Below, piece after piece: positions 28,405 through 38,620 of a stretch of 64,000 bases of DNA. This DNA comes from Candidatus Sodalis pierantonius str. SOPE (GTDB lineage Bacteria > Pseudomonadota > Gammaproteobacteria > Enterobacterales > Enterobacteriaceae): the NCBI RefSeq assembly GCF_000517405.1, contig NZ_CP006568.1, positions 2,790,001 to 2,854,000 of the forward strand, read 5' to 3'. The notes beneath the pieces were generated by a model. The model was not told where the DNA came from. It saw only the letters and a program-made list of their open reading frames with translations, and ran no database searches. The position numbers were made by a program, and so were the translations under genes. Numbering within the stretch: the stretch's first letter is position 1; each line of letters begins with the position of its first letter.

Positions 28405-29567
28405 GAATTATAAATTCATTGTGTATCTTTTTCAACAAAATCGTTAATCAAAAACTGTTTAAACGGCTTTCAAACTTACTCAAACCACGGCCAATCCAGT
28501 CCAGAATATAGTGCAAAAAAATCATTTTCCGCTCATTTTTTTGCGACGAATCCAGAATCAGTAAAATCACTGTAAGCCGCGCCAGTAAAGGGCTTCCGGC
28601 TAGTCCATCGTTCCCCTTGAGAGTCCAGAAATGATTGCCACCCCACATACCGGTCAGCAGCAAGCAACGCATCATCGCACGGCGCAACCACGCAGATTTC
28701 GTGACTAACATCCTGTGTCCCCTGTAGTGAAGCAGTTAATTTATCATGTTTTTTTTGACCTTGTTCACCGTAGTATATAAGCAGAAAAGGAAATCTGCGC
28801 ACTAAACCAAAGCGAAACCCTGCGAAGCGGTTACCCTTTGACCATTTTCCCTGTGCTATGCCTTCGGCGGCATCCTCACGCGGCCCGCGTCGCGACGCCC
28901 AATGAGCCCCTCTCTCCGTGGACGCTATGCGCCGACAGAGGCTGATTGCCGCCTAAAATGGAGAAGTTCTCCGGCACGGCGCGAAGCGTTGCCGACAGCG
29001 TTCAAGCGCTCCGACGCGCGCTATACACCACGGTGAACCAGCGGTAATCGAAGGGGTTACCTTGACGAGTCATCAACTCGGGAGCGTTTTCATTCATCGC
29101 GCTATCAACGCCGACTAAGGAGGGAGTCACGCTATTGCCGCAGACGGCTGCATGACCGGCGGTAATGAAACGGGCGGGATGAAAAAGCGCGGCACTGCCA
29201 GCGCAAGACGGGCCGGCGCACTCCCCTCAGCCTGATGCAGCAATAAGCGGGACGCGCGCAGGAAATTACCGACCGTCGCACTGCTATAAAGGGCGCCATC
29301 GCGGCGGCGAAGGGCAAGGGTTAGGGCATGTTTTCGCGCGCACCGGGATGGCGAGCCTGTCGGCACACGCAATGACCACGTTCAATTGGCGTGGGCAACC
29401 GCTGCCCCTGTTCAAACGGCGTCGGCAACTGCTGCCCATGGACGGCCGATCTCGGCTAAACACCGCCATCAGCCGAAATGCGGCCGGGGGCTGAAATCTC
29501 GACCTACCGGCGGTCAGCCGGGCTCAAGCATCTCAGTCAATCGCTGGCCTACCCGCGGTCAAAAACC
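28405..29567. other. 1.1-kb region after mukB without confident genes
   Basis: In E. coli the gene after mukB is ldtD (ycbB); I could not recognise any of it here, so it is lost or decayed beyond recognition. A minus-strand frame at 28533-28802 (MRRFPFLLIYYGEQGQKK) has no recognisable homology and overlaps another open frame, so it is not called. The mukB terminator is not obvious. Confidence 0.4.
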
Positions 29568-32500
29568 TCAGCCGGCCTGACTGTCGGTCTCGGTCAAGGC
29601 AGTCGACGGCGGCGCGGCCTGCTCGGCGCCAAAGCCGCGCAATCCAACCACGTGTACATGCTCTTGATTATTAAATACCTTACGCACCAATTTATAGGTA
29701 GTCCCTTTCTCCGGACTGATATTTTCCGGCGCGGCGATAATAAGCTGCATCTGCAAACGATCGCACAGTTCGAACAGCGTGGCGATGGATTTGGCATCCA
29801 GCCGCGCGGCTTCATCCAGGAACAACAGTCGGCACGGCGAGATATCTTTGCCGCGCAGCCGGCTGGACTCCTCTTCCCAGCTTTGCACCACCATCACCAG
29901 AATCGACATACCGGTACCGATGGCTTCGCCGGTGGACAACGCTCCACTCTCCGCGCGCAGCCAGCCGTCGGCGCCGCGGTTGACCTCCACTTCCATTTCC
30001 AGATAGTTGCGGTAATCCAGCAGTTCCTCACCGACGGTTTGCGGCGTGCGCTGCCCCATATCGATTTGCGGGTTCAGCCGCTGATACAGCTTGGCCAACG
30101 CTTCGGAAAACGTCAGGCGCTGACTGCTGAACAGGTCCTGATGCTGCTCTTGCTGCTCGCTTAACACATCTAACAGCGTCGCATGGGCCTCGCGCACGCT
30201 GACGTTCAGGCGCACGCTCTTCACCTGACCGAAACTGACCGCCTGCAACCCCTGATTGAGCAGGCGAATACGATTCTGCTCGCGCTGGATAGTTTTACGG
30301 ATAATGTTGGCCACGCTTTTGGAACTGATGGCCAGTTTCTGCTCGCGGGCGGTCAACTCTTCCGTTAGGCAATTGAGCTCGATTTCCATCTGCTCAATGG
30401 CTTCCACCGGGTCGTCGGTGCGGATAATATCTTGACGAATACGCTCGCGCAGATGCTGGTAAACCGCAATAAAGAACTGGATCTTGCGCTCCGGCCGCTT
30501 GGGGTCTTCCGACAGCCGCAGCACATCACGCAGATGTTCGTTATCCGCCACCGCGAGGCGCAGCGCGCCCAGCGCTTTATCCGACATGGAGCGCAGATTC
30601 TCGGCTTCCATATAGGCCAGCTCGCGACGGTGCAGGCGGCGCTCCACGCCATTTTCCTTCACCAGGCGCAGCACCGCGCACCAGCCGGCCTTGGCGCTGA
30701 CCACCTGTTCGCGGGTTTGATAATAATCACGCTCCAGCTTGCGCAATTTTTTTTGTAAAGCGTCCATTTCCGCTTCGCAGAACGTCAGCTGTTTTTCCAG
30801 CTGGTTGCGGCGACCGCGGTTCTGACTCAGGGCCATATGCAGCTGATCCCGGCGTTCGCGGGCGCGCGCTTCCGCATTGGCGTCGGCCTGCACCCCGATG
30901 TCGTGGAGCTCCTGCATCAATTCCTTGAGCATATCCTGCTTGGCTTCGTAAGAGCTTTTTAGCGACGCTTGTACCTGGCTGAACTGCGTAAGCTGAGCCT
31001 GGTGGGCGCGCAGCGCGTCACGCGCCTGGCTGCGCTCGGCCTCCGCGCGCTCCAGGCGCTGGCGCAGCTTATCGTTCAGATCGCTATTTTCGTTCAGCAT
31101 GCCGGCAGAATCGGAATAGCTGAAGTGGGCGCGGCGCTGGACGACTTCTGTCAGGGCAAACGCCTGCTGCCGCGCCTGGCGCTGGGTTTGCTGCGCCTGT
31201 TCATAGTCGGCGCGCAATTGTTCGTGCTGCTCGGGGTCGCTTTGCAGCACCGCCGCCAGCGGCTCAAGTTGATCCAGCGCTTTTTGGTGCTGACTCAAAT
31301 AACGCGCCGCCTCCTGCGCGTCCTGCCAGTCGGCCTGTACCGTCTCCAGCCGGTCCTGCAACTGGTCGTCCAGCAGGACACCGAGCCGGGGGATAAGCCG
31401 GTTGAGCAGTTGCAGCCCCTCACGCGCCTGATCGTATTGCTGCCGGCTTTGCCGATTCTGCCCGTGGTGGTCGCTAAGCTCACGCTCCAACTCGCCGCGC
31501 CGGGCGTTGAGCGCGCGCATGTCCGCTTCCGGATCCGCTTCGAACGCCACCGCCAGGTGAGCGCCGATAAAGCGGCTGAACGCCTGATGCTGACGCTGAA
31601 TTTTTTGCACGTCGAACGAGAGCGTGGCGTAACGTTCCGCCAGTACATCGCGCTCGGCGGTGAGATTTTCCAACCGGCTTTCGCGCGCGGCGCGGCCGAA
31701 GAGCGGCACCGCGGGAAACCGCGAGTAGCGCCACTGACGGTCCGCCACTTTGACCAGTACCGCCTCCTGGAGCTCTTCCACGCCGAACACATTATCGTCG
31801 AACGACTGCAGATCCCCTTCAATTAAATAGAGGTCGTCCGGGCAATCCTCCAGACCGTCCAGCTGTTCGCGCACCCGCGACAGATCCGGTACCACAATCG
31901 CGTGGCGGGAGGGGCCATAGAGCGCCGAAAAATACGGCGCATCGTCAAGCGTAACGTCATCATAAATCTCCGAGAGCAGCACGCCGCCGAAACGTTCGGC
32001 CAGCGAGGTCAGGCGGCTATCCTCCGTGCCGCCCGGCTGGCTGAGACGTTCGATCTGCGCCTCGATACGCCGCTTGCGTCCCGCGACCTCGTCGCGTTCC
32101 ACGGTGGTCTCCCGCTCGTGTTCCAGCAGGAGCTGCATGGTATCCGTCACCTGGCGGCTGCTGGTCAGCGCTTCGCCACTTTGCTCACTGAGCGCCGTCA
32201 GGGCATCCTGCGCCGCCAGCCAGGCCGGGACGCGCACGGTAAGTTCTTCGATGCGCGCGGTGGTCTGCTCCAGCGTCTGGCGCAGCGTCAGGCGGCGCTC
32301 GCCGGCCTCGGACACCGTCGCCGACAGCGTTTCGACCCGCGCCTCCAGTTCCTGCTGCACCGCGTCGAGGGCCTTGGCGGGATAATCCTGGCCCATACGC
32401 TGGCAAAATTCCTGCAGCAACCGTTCAGCGTCCTGCTGTTCGCGCAGCCGCTGCTCCAGCTCGTTAAGCTGACTGCGCAGCGCGTGCAGCCGCTCCGCCT

Positions 32501-34031
32501 GGTGGCTTTGCGCGGCGGCGTCACGGAGGAGCTCCCGGGCCGTCTGCCAGGCGTCGCGGCGGCTAACCTGCCCGGCGATTTTCACCACCAAGCCATAGGC
32601 CTGTTCAAAACGGCTGCTGGCCGCCTCGGCCATATTCATTTTTTGCTCAAGACTCAGCAGGTGCTCGGTCGCTTCCTGTTTGCGCTCCTTGAACATGTCC
32701 AGCGCCGGCGCGGCGTCTTCCCAGGTCAACGCCGGAAGCTGGCACAGCTCTCGGGCGCGGTCCAGCGCCTGTAGCGCCTGCTGATACTGGATGGCGCGAG
32801 TTTGCTGCACATCCAGCGCCTGCTGATAATCCGCCAGCTGGCTTTTCAGTTCATCCACCTCAAGCTCGGCCGCCTCCAGCCGCGCTTCGTTCTCCTGCTG
32901 CTGCTTGGCGGATTCGGCCACCACTTCATTTTGTTCTTCCAGGCGGAAGGTCAGCTCCTCCAAATCCTCCTGGTAACGGCCGATTTTTTCCTGCTGGCGC
33001 ATCGCGGTCTGCACCAAATTCAGGTGATCGCTGGCGGCCTGGTAATCGGTTTCCAAATCTGATTCGCCGCCGCTGATTTCCGACAGCTCCCGGGCCATAT
33101 CGACGTGGCGATACTGCTCGGAGGCCAGCTGCTTACAGCTGGCGTACAGGTCGCGGCGCAGCGTCAGGGCATCGTCCAGATGCAGGCGCCGTTCGTTGGC
33201 GTGGCGCATATAATCCGCCGCCACGTACGCGGTGGCTTCGGATATCAGATGCTTGAACAAATCTCTATCCGATTGCGTGACGCGAATGGCCTCCAGCGTC
33301 AGGCGATTTTCGCGCAGCGCCGCCTCCATGTCCTGAAACGCCTTACGCACGCCGCTGTTTTCCGGCAGCAAATAGTCGCGCAGCGACCGGGTGATCGCGC
33401 TGGAAATACCGCCGTACAGCGACGCCTCGATCAGGCGGTAGTATTTGCTGCGATCAGCGCTGGAGCGCAGCCGGCGCGGGACTACGCCAAGATCGAACAT
33501 CAGCGAGTGATAGTAGGTAATGGAGTGGAACTGCTTGAACAGCACGCCTTCAATAGCTTCAACCCGCTCTTTAAGCTCTTGCAGCGGCAGCACGCGCGCC
33601 TGGCGATCGCCCACCGTCATCGTCAGGATCTCGGTGGGGGTTATTTTCACCGGCAGCCCCTGGATCATGAACGGCTTGATGTCCACTTTGCGATCGCGGC
33701 CGGCTATCTGCTGCAGGCGCACGCCGACCAGCACGCGCTGGTAGCGGGAGTTGACGACTTCTAGCGCCGAGTAGCACACCCCGGCGCGCAGCTTGCCGTG
33801 CAGCCCCTTATCGCGCGAGCCGCTGGTAGCGCCGGCTTCGGTGGTATTACGAAAATACAGTAAGGTTAAATCCGGGATCAAGGCGGTAATAAACGCCGCC
33901 ATGGTGGTAGATTTACCCGCGCCGTTACCGCCGGACAGGGTGGTGACCAATGCATCCAGATCAAAAGTCCGGGCGAAAAAGCCGTTCCAGTTGACCAGCG
34001 TCAGTGAGCGGAATTTGCCGCGTTCAATCAT
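29568..34031 (-). CDS. mukB: chromosome partition protein MukB (SMC-like ATPase)
   Basis: A 1487-aa protein, the normal length. It has an N-terminal ATPase head with Walker A GGNGAGKST (about residues 34-42), long coiled coils rich in Gln/Glu/Arg heptads, a central hinge (about 650-800), a second coil, and a C-terminal head with GALSTGEAIGTGMSILVMV (signature) and CRLLFLDEAARLD (Walker B). MukB with MukE and MukF forms the SMC-like condensin of gamma-proteobacteria and binds topoisomerase IV and DNA. ATG 34031 overlaps the mukE stop by ATGA, so they are translationally coupled. The intact frame across 4.4 kb, in a window full of pseudogenes, shows strong selection. Confidence 0.98.
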   Translation of the reverse strand: MIERGKFRSLTLVNWNGFFARTFDLDALVTTLSGGNGAGKSTTMAAFITALIPDLTLLYFRNTTEAGATSGSRDKGLHGKLRAGVCYSALEVVNSRYQRVLVGVRLQQIAGRDRKVDIKPFMIQGLPVKITPTEILTMTVGDRQARVLPLQELKERVEAIEGVLFKQFHSITYYHSLMFDLGVVPRRLRSSADRSKYYRLIEASLYGGISSAITRSLRDYLLPENSGVRKAFQDMEAALRENRLTLEAIRVTQSDRDLFKHLISEATAYVAADYMRHANERRLHLDDALTLRRDLYASCKQLASEQYRHVDMARELSEISGGESDLETDYQAASDHLNLVQTAMRQQEKIGRYQEDLEELTFRLEEQNEVVAESAKQQQENEARLEAAELEVDELKSQLADYQQALDVQQTRAIQYQQALQALDRARELCQLPALTWEDAAPALDMFKERKQEATEHLLSLEQKMNMAEAASSRFEQAYGLVVKIAGQVSRRDAWQTARELLRDAAAQSHQAERLHALRSQLNELEQRLREQQDAERLLQEFCQRMGQDYPAKALDAVQQELEARVETLSATVSEAGERRLTLRQTLEQTTARIEELTVRVPAWLAAQDALTALSEQSGEALTSSRQVTDTMQLLLEHERETTVERDEVAGRKRRIEAQIERLSQPGGTEDSRLTSLAERFGGVLLSEIYDDVTLDDAPYFSALYGPSRHAIVVPDLSRVREQLDGLEDCPDDLYLIEGDLQSFDDNVFGVEELQEAVLVKVADRQWRYSRFPAVPLFGRAARESRLENLTAERDVLAERYATLSFDVQKIQRQHQAFSRFIGAHLAVAFEADPEADMRALNARRGELERELSDHHGQNRQSRQQYDQAREGLQLLNRLIPRLGVLLDDQLQDRLETVQADWQDAQEAARYLSQHQKALDQLEPLAAVLQSDPEQHEQLRADYEQAQQTQRQARQQAFALTEVVQRRAHFSYSDSAGMLNENSDLNDKLRQRLERAEAERSQARDALRAHQAQLTQFSQVQASLKSSYEAKQDMLKELMQELHDIGVQADANAEARARERRDQLHMALSQNRGRRNQLEKQLTFCEAEMDALQKKLRKLERDYYQTREQVVSAKAGWCAVLRLVKENGVERRLHRRELAYMEAENLRSMSDKALGALRLAVADNEHLRDVLRLSEDPKRPERKIQFFIAVYQHLRERIRQDIIRTDDPVEAIEQMEIELNCLTEELTAREQKLAISSKSVANIIRKTIQREQNRIRLLNQGLQAVSFGQVKSVRLNVSVREAHATLLDVLSEQQEQHQDLFSSQRLTFSEALAKLYQRLNPQIDMGQRTPQTVGEELLDYRNYLEMEVEVNRGADGWLRAESGALSTGEAIGTGMSILVMVVQSWEEESSRLRGKDISPCRLLFLDEAARLDAKSIATLFELCDRLQMQLIIAAPENISPEKGTTYKLVRKVFNNQEHVHVVGLRGFGAEQAAPPSTALTETDSQAG

Positions 34032-34765
34032 GCCTGTTCATCCTCGTGGCCATCCGCGCTTTCGCCGGCAAGCGCCTCATTTTCATCGTTTTCATCCTGA
34101 TCATCGCCGAGCGACAGGGCGTTCTCCAGCGGCATCGCCTCACCGTCGCGAATCATCCGCAGTTGCGCTTCGCGCGGATCATCGCCGGCGCGCACATCGG
34201 CACCAAAGCGGAAAACCGATTCCGTAATACGGAATTTGCTGGCGTCGTTGCCCATAAACCAGACCATACCCAGCCGGCGCAGGCGGTGAAGGGAGGCGCG
34301 CACTTTCTCCTGCAACTTTTGCCTGTCCAGATCTGAACCGGTGGAGCGCTGGTTCACCAGCTTCAGCAGTTTGTTCTCATCGGCCAGGCTCAACAGTTCA
34401 TCGTACAGTTCCTGCTGGCTGAAGATGCCTTCATGGGCCAGTCTTTCAGGGCTCAGATACAAATAGCAGAGGATTTTGCCGACCATCATATCCAGCGCCG
34501 ATAACACCGAGCGCGGTATCAAAGTGGTAGAACGCGGGCGCAGATAAAAGAACCCTTCCGGCGCGAGCAGCAGCTCCACATTGTAGCGGCGGTAGAAGCC
34601 CTCCAGTTCCTCCTGGAAATCCATCAGAAAGGCATGATTATCCAACTCTTCAATGCCGATATGACGGCCGGAGCGTAGCTGGCTGTCCAGGGCCGGAAAT
34701 AACGGGTTGGACAGCGCTTTCGCCAGTTTTACCGGCAGACTTTCTTCAATACTCATCGATGACAT
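34028..34765 (-). CDS. mukE: chromosome partition protein MukE
   Basis: 245 aa from ATG 34765 (an upstream in-frame ATG at 34786 lies further inside mukF). It contains NPLFPALDSQLRSGRHIG, EGFFYLRPRSTTLIPRSVL and MVGKILCYLYLSPERL, characteristic of MukE, with an acidic C-terminal tail. MukE dimers bind MukF and bridge MukB heads. The start overlaps the mukF stop and the end overlaps the mukB start. Confidence 0.96.
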   Translation of the reverse strand: MSSMSIEESLPVKLAKALSNPLFPALDSQLRSGRHIGIEELDNHAFLMDFQEELEGFYRRYNVELLLAPEGFFYLRPRSTTLIPRSVLSALDMMVGKILCYLYLSPERLAHEGIFSQQELYDELLSLADENKLLKLVNQRSTGSDLDRQKLQEKVRASLHRLRRLGMVWFMGNDASKFRITESVFRFGADVRAGDDPREAQLRMIRDGEAMPLENALSLGDDQDENDENEALAGESADGHEDEQA

Positions 34766-36068
34766 GGGCCTGTACCTTAGCGCCAAAATCGTTGATTACC
34801 TGCCAGTGGGCGGGTAACCCTATAAAATCTGACCTGGCCACGCCCAGGCGCACCGCCTGGTCGACCACGATGCGCGCCACGTCGAAATGGCGTGAGCGCG
34901 GATAACGCGCCAGGTAATCGCGCATGACGGCGCCAAGGTCGAGCGGCAGCTGCTGCTGCTTGTACACCCCTAGCGCCTCGTCCACCAGCGCCGCAATCTG
35001 CTCGCGGATCTCGTTGAATTCTTCGTACTCCATATCCGGCGGCAACTCACCGGTCACCTCATCATTGCGCAGCGCCAGCTCTTCATCGCGCATGTCCATC
35101 AGCCGATCGGCGTCGGCGTAGGTCAGCGCCCAGGGGGCGTCAAAATAGTTCTGCACCGACTGGCGCAGGCGCTGGGCGAAGACGCGGTTCTTATCCATGT
35201 CGATGGCGGTGCGGATAAAGCGGTGTACGTGCCGGTCATAGCCAATCCACAGATCGATCGCCTGTTGGCCCCAACTAATAATCCGATCCAGCTTATTTTG
35301 CAGATCCAGCACCAGTTTATCGACGAATTGCAGTTCGTCATGGTTCAGGGTCGCATCCTGGATGCGCAGCAGGTTGGCCTGAAGCTTGTCCCCCGCCGCT
35401 TCCAGCGTGTCTTGCAGCTCGCGCAGAGTGCCGGAGGTTTCCGATAACAATAATTCGCAGTTGGAGATGGCGGCACGCCAGTCTTGATTAAGCAGCGCGG
35501 CAATATCCTGTTTCACCCCCTGCTGCTGTTCATCCATGATGCGCTGAGTCATATCGATACTGTCGAAAATTTCCGCCACCGAATATTTCAGCGGCGCAAA
35601 CACATGCCGGTGCCAGTGAAATTCGTCGCCGTCTTCTTCCGCCGCGTCCGCCGCCCGTTTTAATTCTTGCGCCACAATGGACAGTTGGACCGACAGCCGC
35701 AGCGTGGAGAATTCGCGCTGGCGAATGTAATAATCGCTAATGCCGATACCGAGCGGCGTCAGGCGGTAAATGGCGTTCCCTTCCGCCAGCTCGCTGGTGA
35801 AACGGTTGAGCAGACGCTGACGCACCAGATCATTGATGGCGTTGTTGGCGCGTACGGTTACGGTTTCCTGAGTCTGTTCAAACCCTTCACTGACGTAACG
35901 GAACGCATCCACCAATTCCCCTTCGCTCATTTCACCATCCATGCGCTCGCTATTGAGCGTGGCGATGGCCAGCACAAAGGCCAGCCGGTCAATAGGCAGC
36001 GATAGTGAGAAATCATTCTTCCGGGCCCAGGCGACCAGGTCCGGTACAGTCTGGGAAAATTCACTCAT
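34746..36068 (-). CDS. mukF: chromosome partition protein MukF (kleisin)
   Basis: 440 aa, the usual length. It starts MSEFSQTVPDLVAWARKND, with an N-terminal winged-helix dimerisation region, a helical middle and a C-terminal domain that caps MukB heads (family knowledge). First gene of the intact mukFEB unit. ATG 36068 overlaps the stop of cmoM by ATGA, so cmoM used to be coupled upstream. Confidence 0.97.
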   Translation of the reverse strand: MSEFSQTVPDLVAWARKNDFSLSLPIDRLAFVLAIATLNSERMDGEMSEGELVDAFRYVSEGFEQTQETVTVRANNAINDLVRQRLLNRFTSELAEGNAIYRLTPLGIGISDYYIRQREFSTLRLSVQLSIVAQELKRAADAAEEDGDEFHWHRHVFAPLKYSVAEIFDSIDMTQRIMDEQQQGVKQDIAALLNQDWRAAISNCELLLSETSGTLRELQDTLEAAGDKLQANLLRIQDATLNHDELQFVDKLVLDLQNKLDRIISWGQQAIDLWIGYDRHVHRFIRTAIDMDKNRVFAQRLRQSVQNYFDAPWALTYADADRLMDMRDEELALRNDEVTGELPPDMEYEEFNEIREQIAALVDEALGVYKQQQLPLDLGAVMRDYLARYPRSRHFDVARIVVDQAVRLGVARSDFIGLPAHWQVINDFGAKVQAHVIDEY

Positions 36069-36652
36069 AGTGCGTCCTTCAGGGTGGGTTTACGCGCCAT
36101 CACGTGGATATAACGCCCCATACTTATAAATGGCTCCTGCCGACAATAGCGTTGTTCCATCGCCAGCAGTGCGATAAATTCATCCTGTTGTTGCTGTTTA
36201 TTCTGCAGATAATCATGAAACACCCGCACGCCGCTTTTGCCTATATTGGCTGCAGTCCCATTTTTCCAACCAACGATACACGTCGTCGGGATCGCAAGGA
36301 TGGTCGGGCATCAACGACCGTTTTTTCCTTTTCGGCATACCGGCCGCGCCAAAAGCCATATTGCCCAACAGCATGTTGCGCATCACCAGGCCGTGTTTAT
36401 TGTAAAACATTAATGACAACGCGCCATCCCCGGCCAGGAACTGATTAAGTATTTGCAACAACGCTTCGGGCTGCATGACCCATTCCAGTACCGCATGACA
36501 CAATATCAGATCGGCCGGCCTTTCCAAATGTGTTGCGATATCCTGTATCGCGCCGTGTACACAGCGAAAGCGCCGCTCCACCCCCAGCGCTATCGCCTGC
36601 TGTTGCGCGCGAATTTTTCGGCGATATCGTCGAAATTGCGATCCTGTATCAT
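36065..36652 (-). pseudogene. cmoM: tRNA (cmo5U34)-methyltransferase CmoM (SmtA), deleted and frameshifted
   Basis: From ATG 36652 the frame reads MIQDRNFDDIAEKFARNSRR and stops. The next frame reads QAIALGVERRFRCVHGAIQD through LILCHAVLEWVMQPEALL and MFYNKHGLVMRNMLLGNM. A third gives GKSGVRVFHDYLQNK through EPFISMGRYIHVMARKP to the stop at 36065. Roughly 180 bp, including the SAM-binding motif I, is deleted near 36590, and a further frameshift lies near 36255. CmoM makes the methyl ester of cmo5U34 in tRNAs. It cannot be functional. Confidence 0.85.
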
Positions 36653-36802
36653 TAAAGACTCCGGTCGGCCACGGCGGGACAAGATGTTTTGTCGCCGGTG
36701 GACGCGAGGAGCCTATTTTGTCACAGGCTGACGTAGAATGAATCATTCCAGCGCCGGATTGCGGCTGGTTGATTACATTTCACTCAATCGGAGCGATACG
36801 CC

Positions 36803-37735
36803 ATGCTATTTACCCTGAAAAAATTCATCGGCGGTCTGTTGTTACCGTTACCGCTGCTGCTGTTGGTGATGGGCGCCGGGCTGGTGTTGCTGGCGCTGAG
36901 CCAGCAGCCGGTTGCCGACCGCCTGCTGGCCCCGCTGGAGGCCCATTATCCCACGTGGCAGCCCCTCGGCGAAACCGTGAAGTGGATTGTGGTCCTGGGC
37001 GGGGGTTATACCTGGAATCCCCATTGGCCGCCCAGCGCCAATTTGATTAACAATAGCTTGCTACGCGTGACGGAAGGGATCCGTCAATGGCGCGCCCACC
37101 CTGGCGCGACGATGGTGTTTACCGGCGCCGCCGCGCCCGGCAATCCCGTCAGCAGCGCCGAGGCCGCCTCGCGCGTGGCGCAGAGTTTGGGAGTGCCGGC
37201 ATCGGCCATTGTGGTGCTCGATAGCCCGCGGGACACCCGTCAGGAAACGGTAAGCGTCGCCATGCTGGTGGGGCAAGCGCCGCTGATGCTGGTCACCTCA
37301 GCCAATCATCTGCCGCGGGCGATGGGCTTTTTTACCGCCGCAGGGCTTAAGCCGCTGCCGGTGCCGGCAAATCAGCTCGCGATCGAGAGCCCCCTACAGC
37401 CGCAGGAAAAGATATTGCCCTCGCCGCTGTGGCTGGGCCACAGCGAGCGCGTCTGGTATGAAACCCTCGGCCAAGCCTGGCAACGGCTGCTGGGCATAGC
37501 GGATCGCCCTGGACGCCCATCGATGCTAAGCCCTTCGTGCTGCCAGCCTCGTGCGCCGCTGGCTTCCGCCTTAGTCCAGCCACGGGATCAGTTCGCGTCC
37601 CGCGCGCACGAACAGGTCGTGGTCCAACTGGCCGGTGTGAATATAGCGCGCCGCCGCCTCCCAGATGGCGTACAGCCAGCGTCGGCAAAGAAACGCCTCC
37701 GCCACCGGCGCGCGGCTGAGATAATGAAACAGTAG
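36803..37735 (+). CDS. elyC: envelope biogenesis factor ElyC (DUF218), lacks TM2, extended C-terminus
   Basis: Starts MLFTLKKFIGGLLLPLPLLL as in E. coli ElyC. After VMGAGLVLLALS it jumps to QQPVADRLLAPLEAHYPTW; E. coli has about 21 residues more here, which form the second membrane span. The DUF218 domain follows, with IVVLGGGYTWNPHWPP, SSAEAASRVAQSLGVP and TSANHLPRAMGFF, and ends at WYETLGQAWQRLLG. After that an extra 80 or so residues, rich in Pro, Arg and Ala, run antisense through ycbJ to 37735 and do not resemble ElyC, so the natural stop is lost. ElyC affects peptidoglycan and ECA precursor metabolism. Losing a membrane span would place the domain on the other side of the membrane, so it may be non-functional. 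Confidence 0.7.
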   Translation: MLFTLKKFIGGLLLPLPLLLLVMGAGLVLLALSQQPVADRLLAPLEAHYPTWQPLGETVKWIVVLGGGYTWNPHWPPSANLINNSLLRVTEGIRQWRAHPGATMVFTGAAAPGNPVSSAEAASRVAQSLGVPASAIVVLDSPRDTRQETVSVAMLVGQAPLMLVTSANHLPRAMGFFTAAGLKPLPVPANQLAIESPLQPQEKILPSPLWLGHSERVWYETLGQAWQRLLGIADRPGRPSMLSPSCCQPRAPLASALVQPRDQFASRAHEQVVVQLAGVNIARRRLPDGVQPASAKKRLRHRRAAEIMKQ

Positions 37736-38455
37736 CGCTTCGCTCATTCCTTCGTCGCTCAGCCGCGAAAGGTCGTATTCCCGCGGTGCCCACAGCACCG
37801 TCCCCGGATTCAACATCGCCAACAGCTGGTCGCTGCGGGGATCCTTAAGCATACTGCGCAGCGACAGGTTGCCGTGTACCAGCACACACTCCTCGTTGAA
37901 GTCGTCAAAGAGCCGCGGCAAATACTGCCGGGTGCGGAACAGCAATACTCGATCGTCATGGGAAAGCAACGGCGCCGAGACTTTACTCAGGGTCGACCAA
38001 ATTACCTCGATCCGCTGTGAATACCATGCAGGCCAGCGATTCTCCTGGGTACTGTCGACGGTCCCTACCAGGCCGTGGCTGTCGATGCGGTGCCAGGCGA
38101 GGATGCCATCGACGATCTGCTCCTGAAGCTGCTGCCAGCGTTCCGGCGTGCGGGTCGGCGCCTAGACCGGCAGCCGTTCCATTAAGAGCAGCTCTTTGTA
38201 GGGGGGATGTTGGGATAAAATCAGGCCATATACCGTCGGCAGCCGTATCTCGCCCTCCCGGGCCAGCATCGACAGCTTGTAGGCTTCCTGCTGGGCGATG
38301 CCCGGGCACAAATAGCTTTTCGCCACCAGGGAAAGCGCATGGCCCTCCCTGTCGTACATAGCATACAAGTGGGCATAAGGTTGCTCGCTGATGCGTTCAA
38401 GCCGGCTCAACAGCTCCCCTAAAACGGCGCTTAACTCAACGCGTAATTGTTCCAT
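37571..38455 (-). pseudogene. ycbJ: YcbJ phosphotransferase-like protein, nonsense codon
   Basis: From ATG 38455 the frame reads MEQLRVELSAVLGELLSRL to LMERLPV, then TAG at 38162-38164. It continues without a shift through APTRTPERWQQL and VLVHGNLSLRSMLKDPRSDQ (the HGN-L...D kinase-like loop) to 37571. YcbJ belongs to the aminoglycoside phosphotransferase/kinase-like fold, function unknown. The only lesion is one nonsense codon, probably GAG to TAG. The 3' end overlaps the extended elyC frame on the other strand. Confidence 0.85.
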
Positions 38456-38620
38456 GACATCGCTAACCTTATGTTCGGCACAGGATTAGACCAGCGCACC
38501 GCGCGGCACAGCCAACATCATGGGGAGGAATGGCCTAAAAAACGTCGCGTTAGATCAAACAAAGGCGGGAAATCGGCGCGGAAATCTCGATTGGCCCCCG
38601 CGCCGTACAGCACGGGACGG

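Noticed and set aside
28533..28802. 90-codon minus-strand frame after IS256 copy C
   Set aside because: No ribosome site or recognised family, and another frame across it is also open.
30969..33764. Long plus-strand frames antisense to mukB
   Set aside because: Shadows of mukB codons; no start context and no known proteins.
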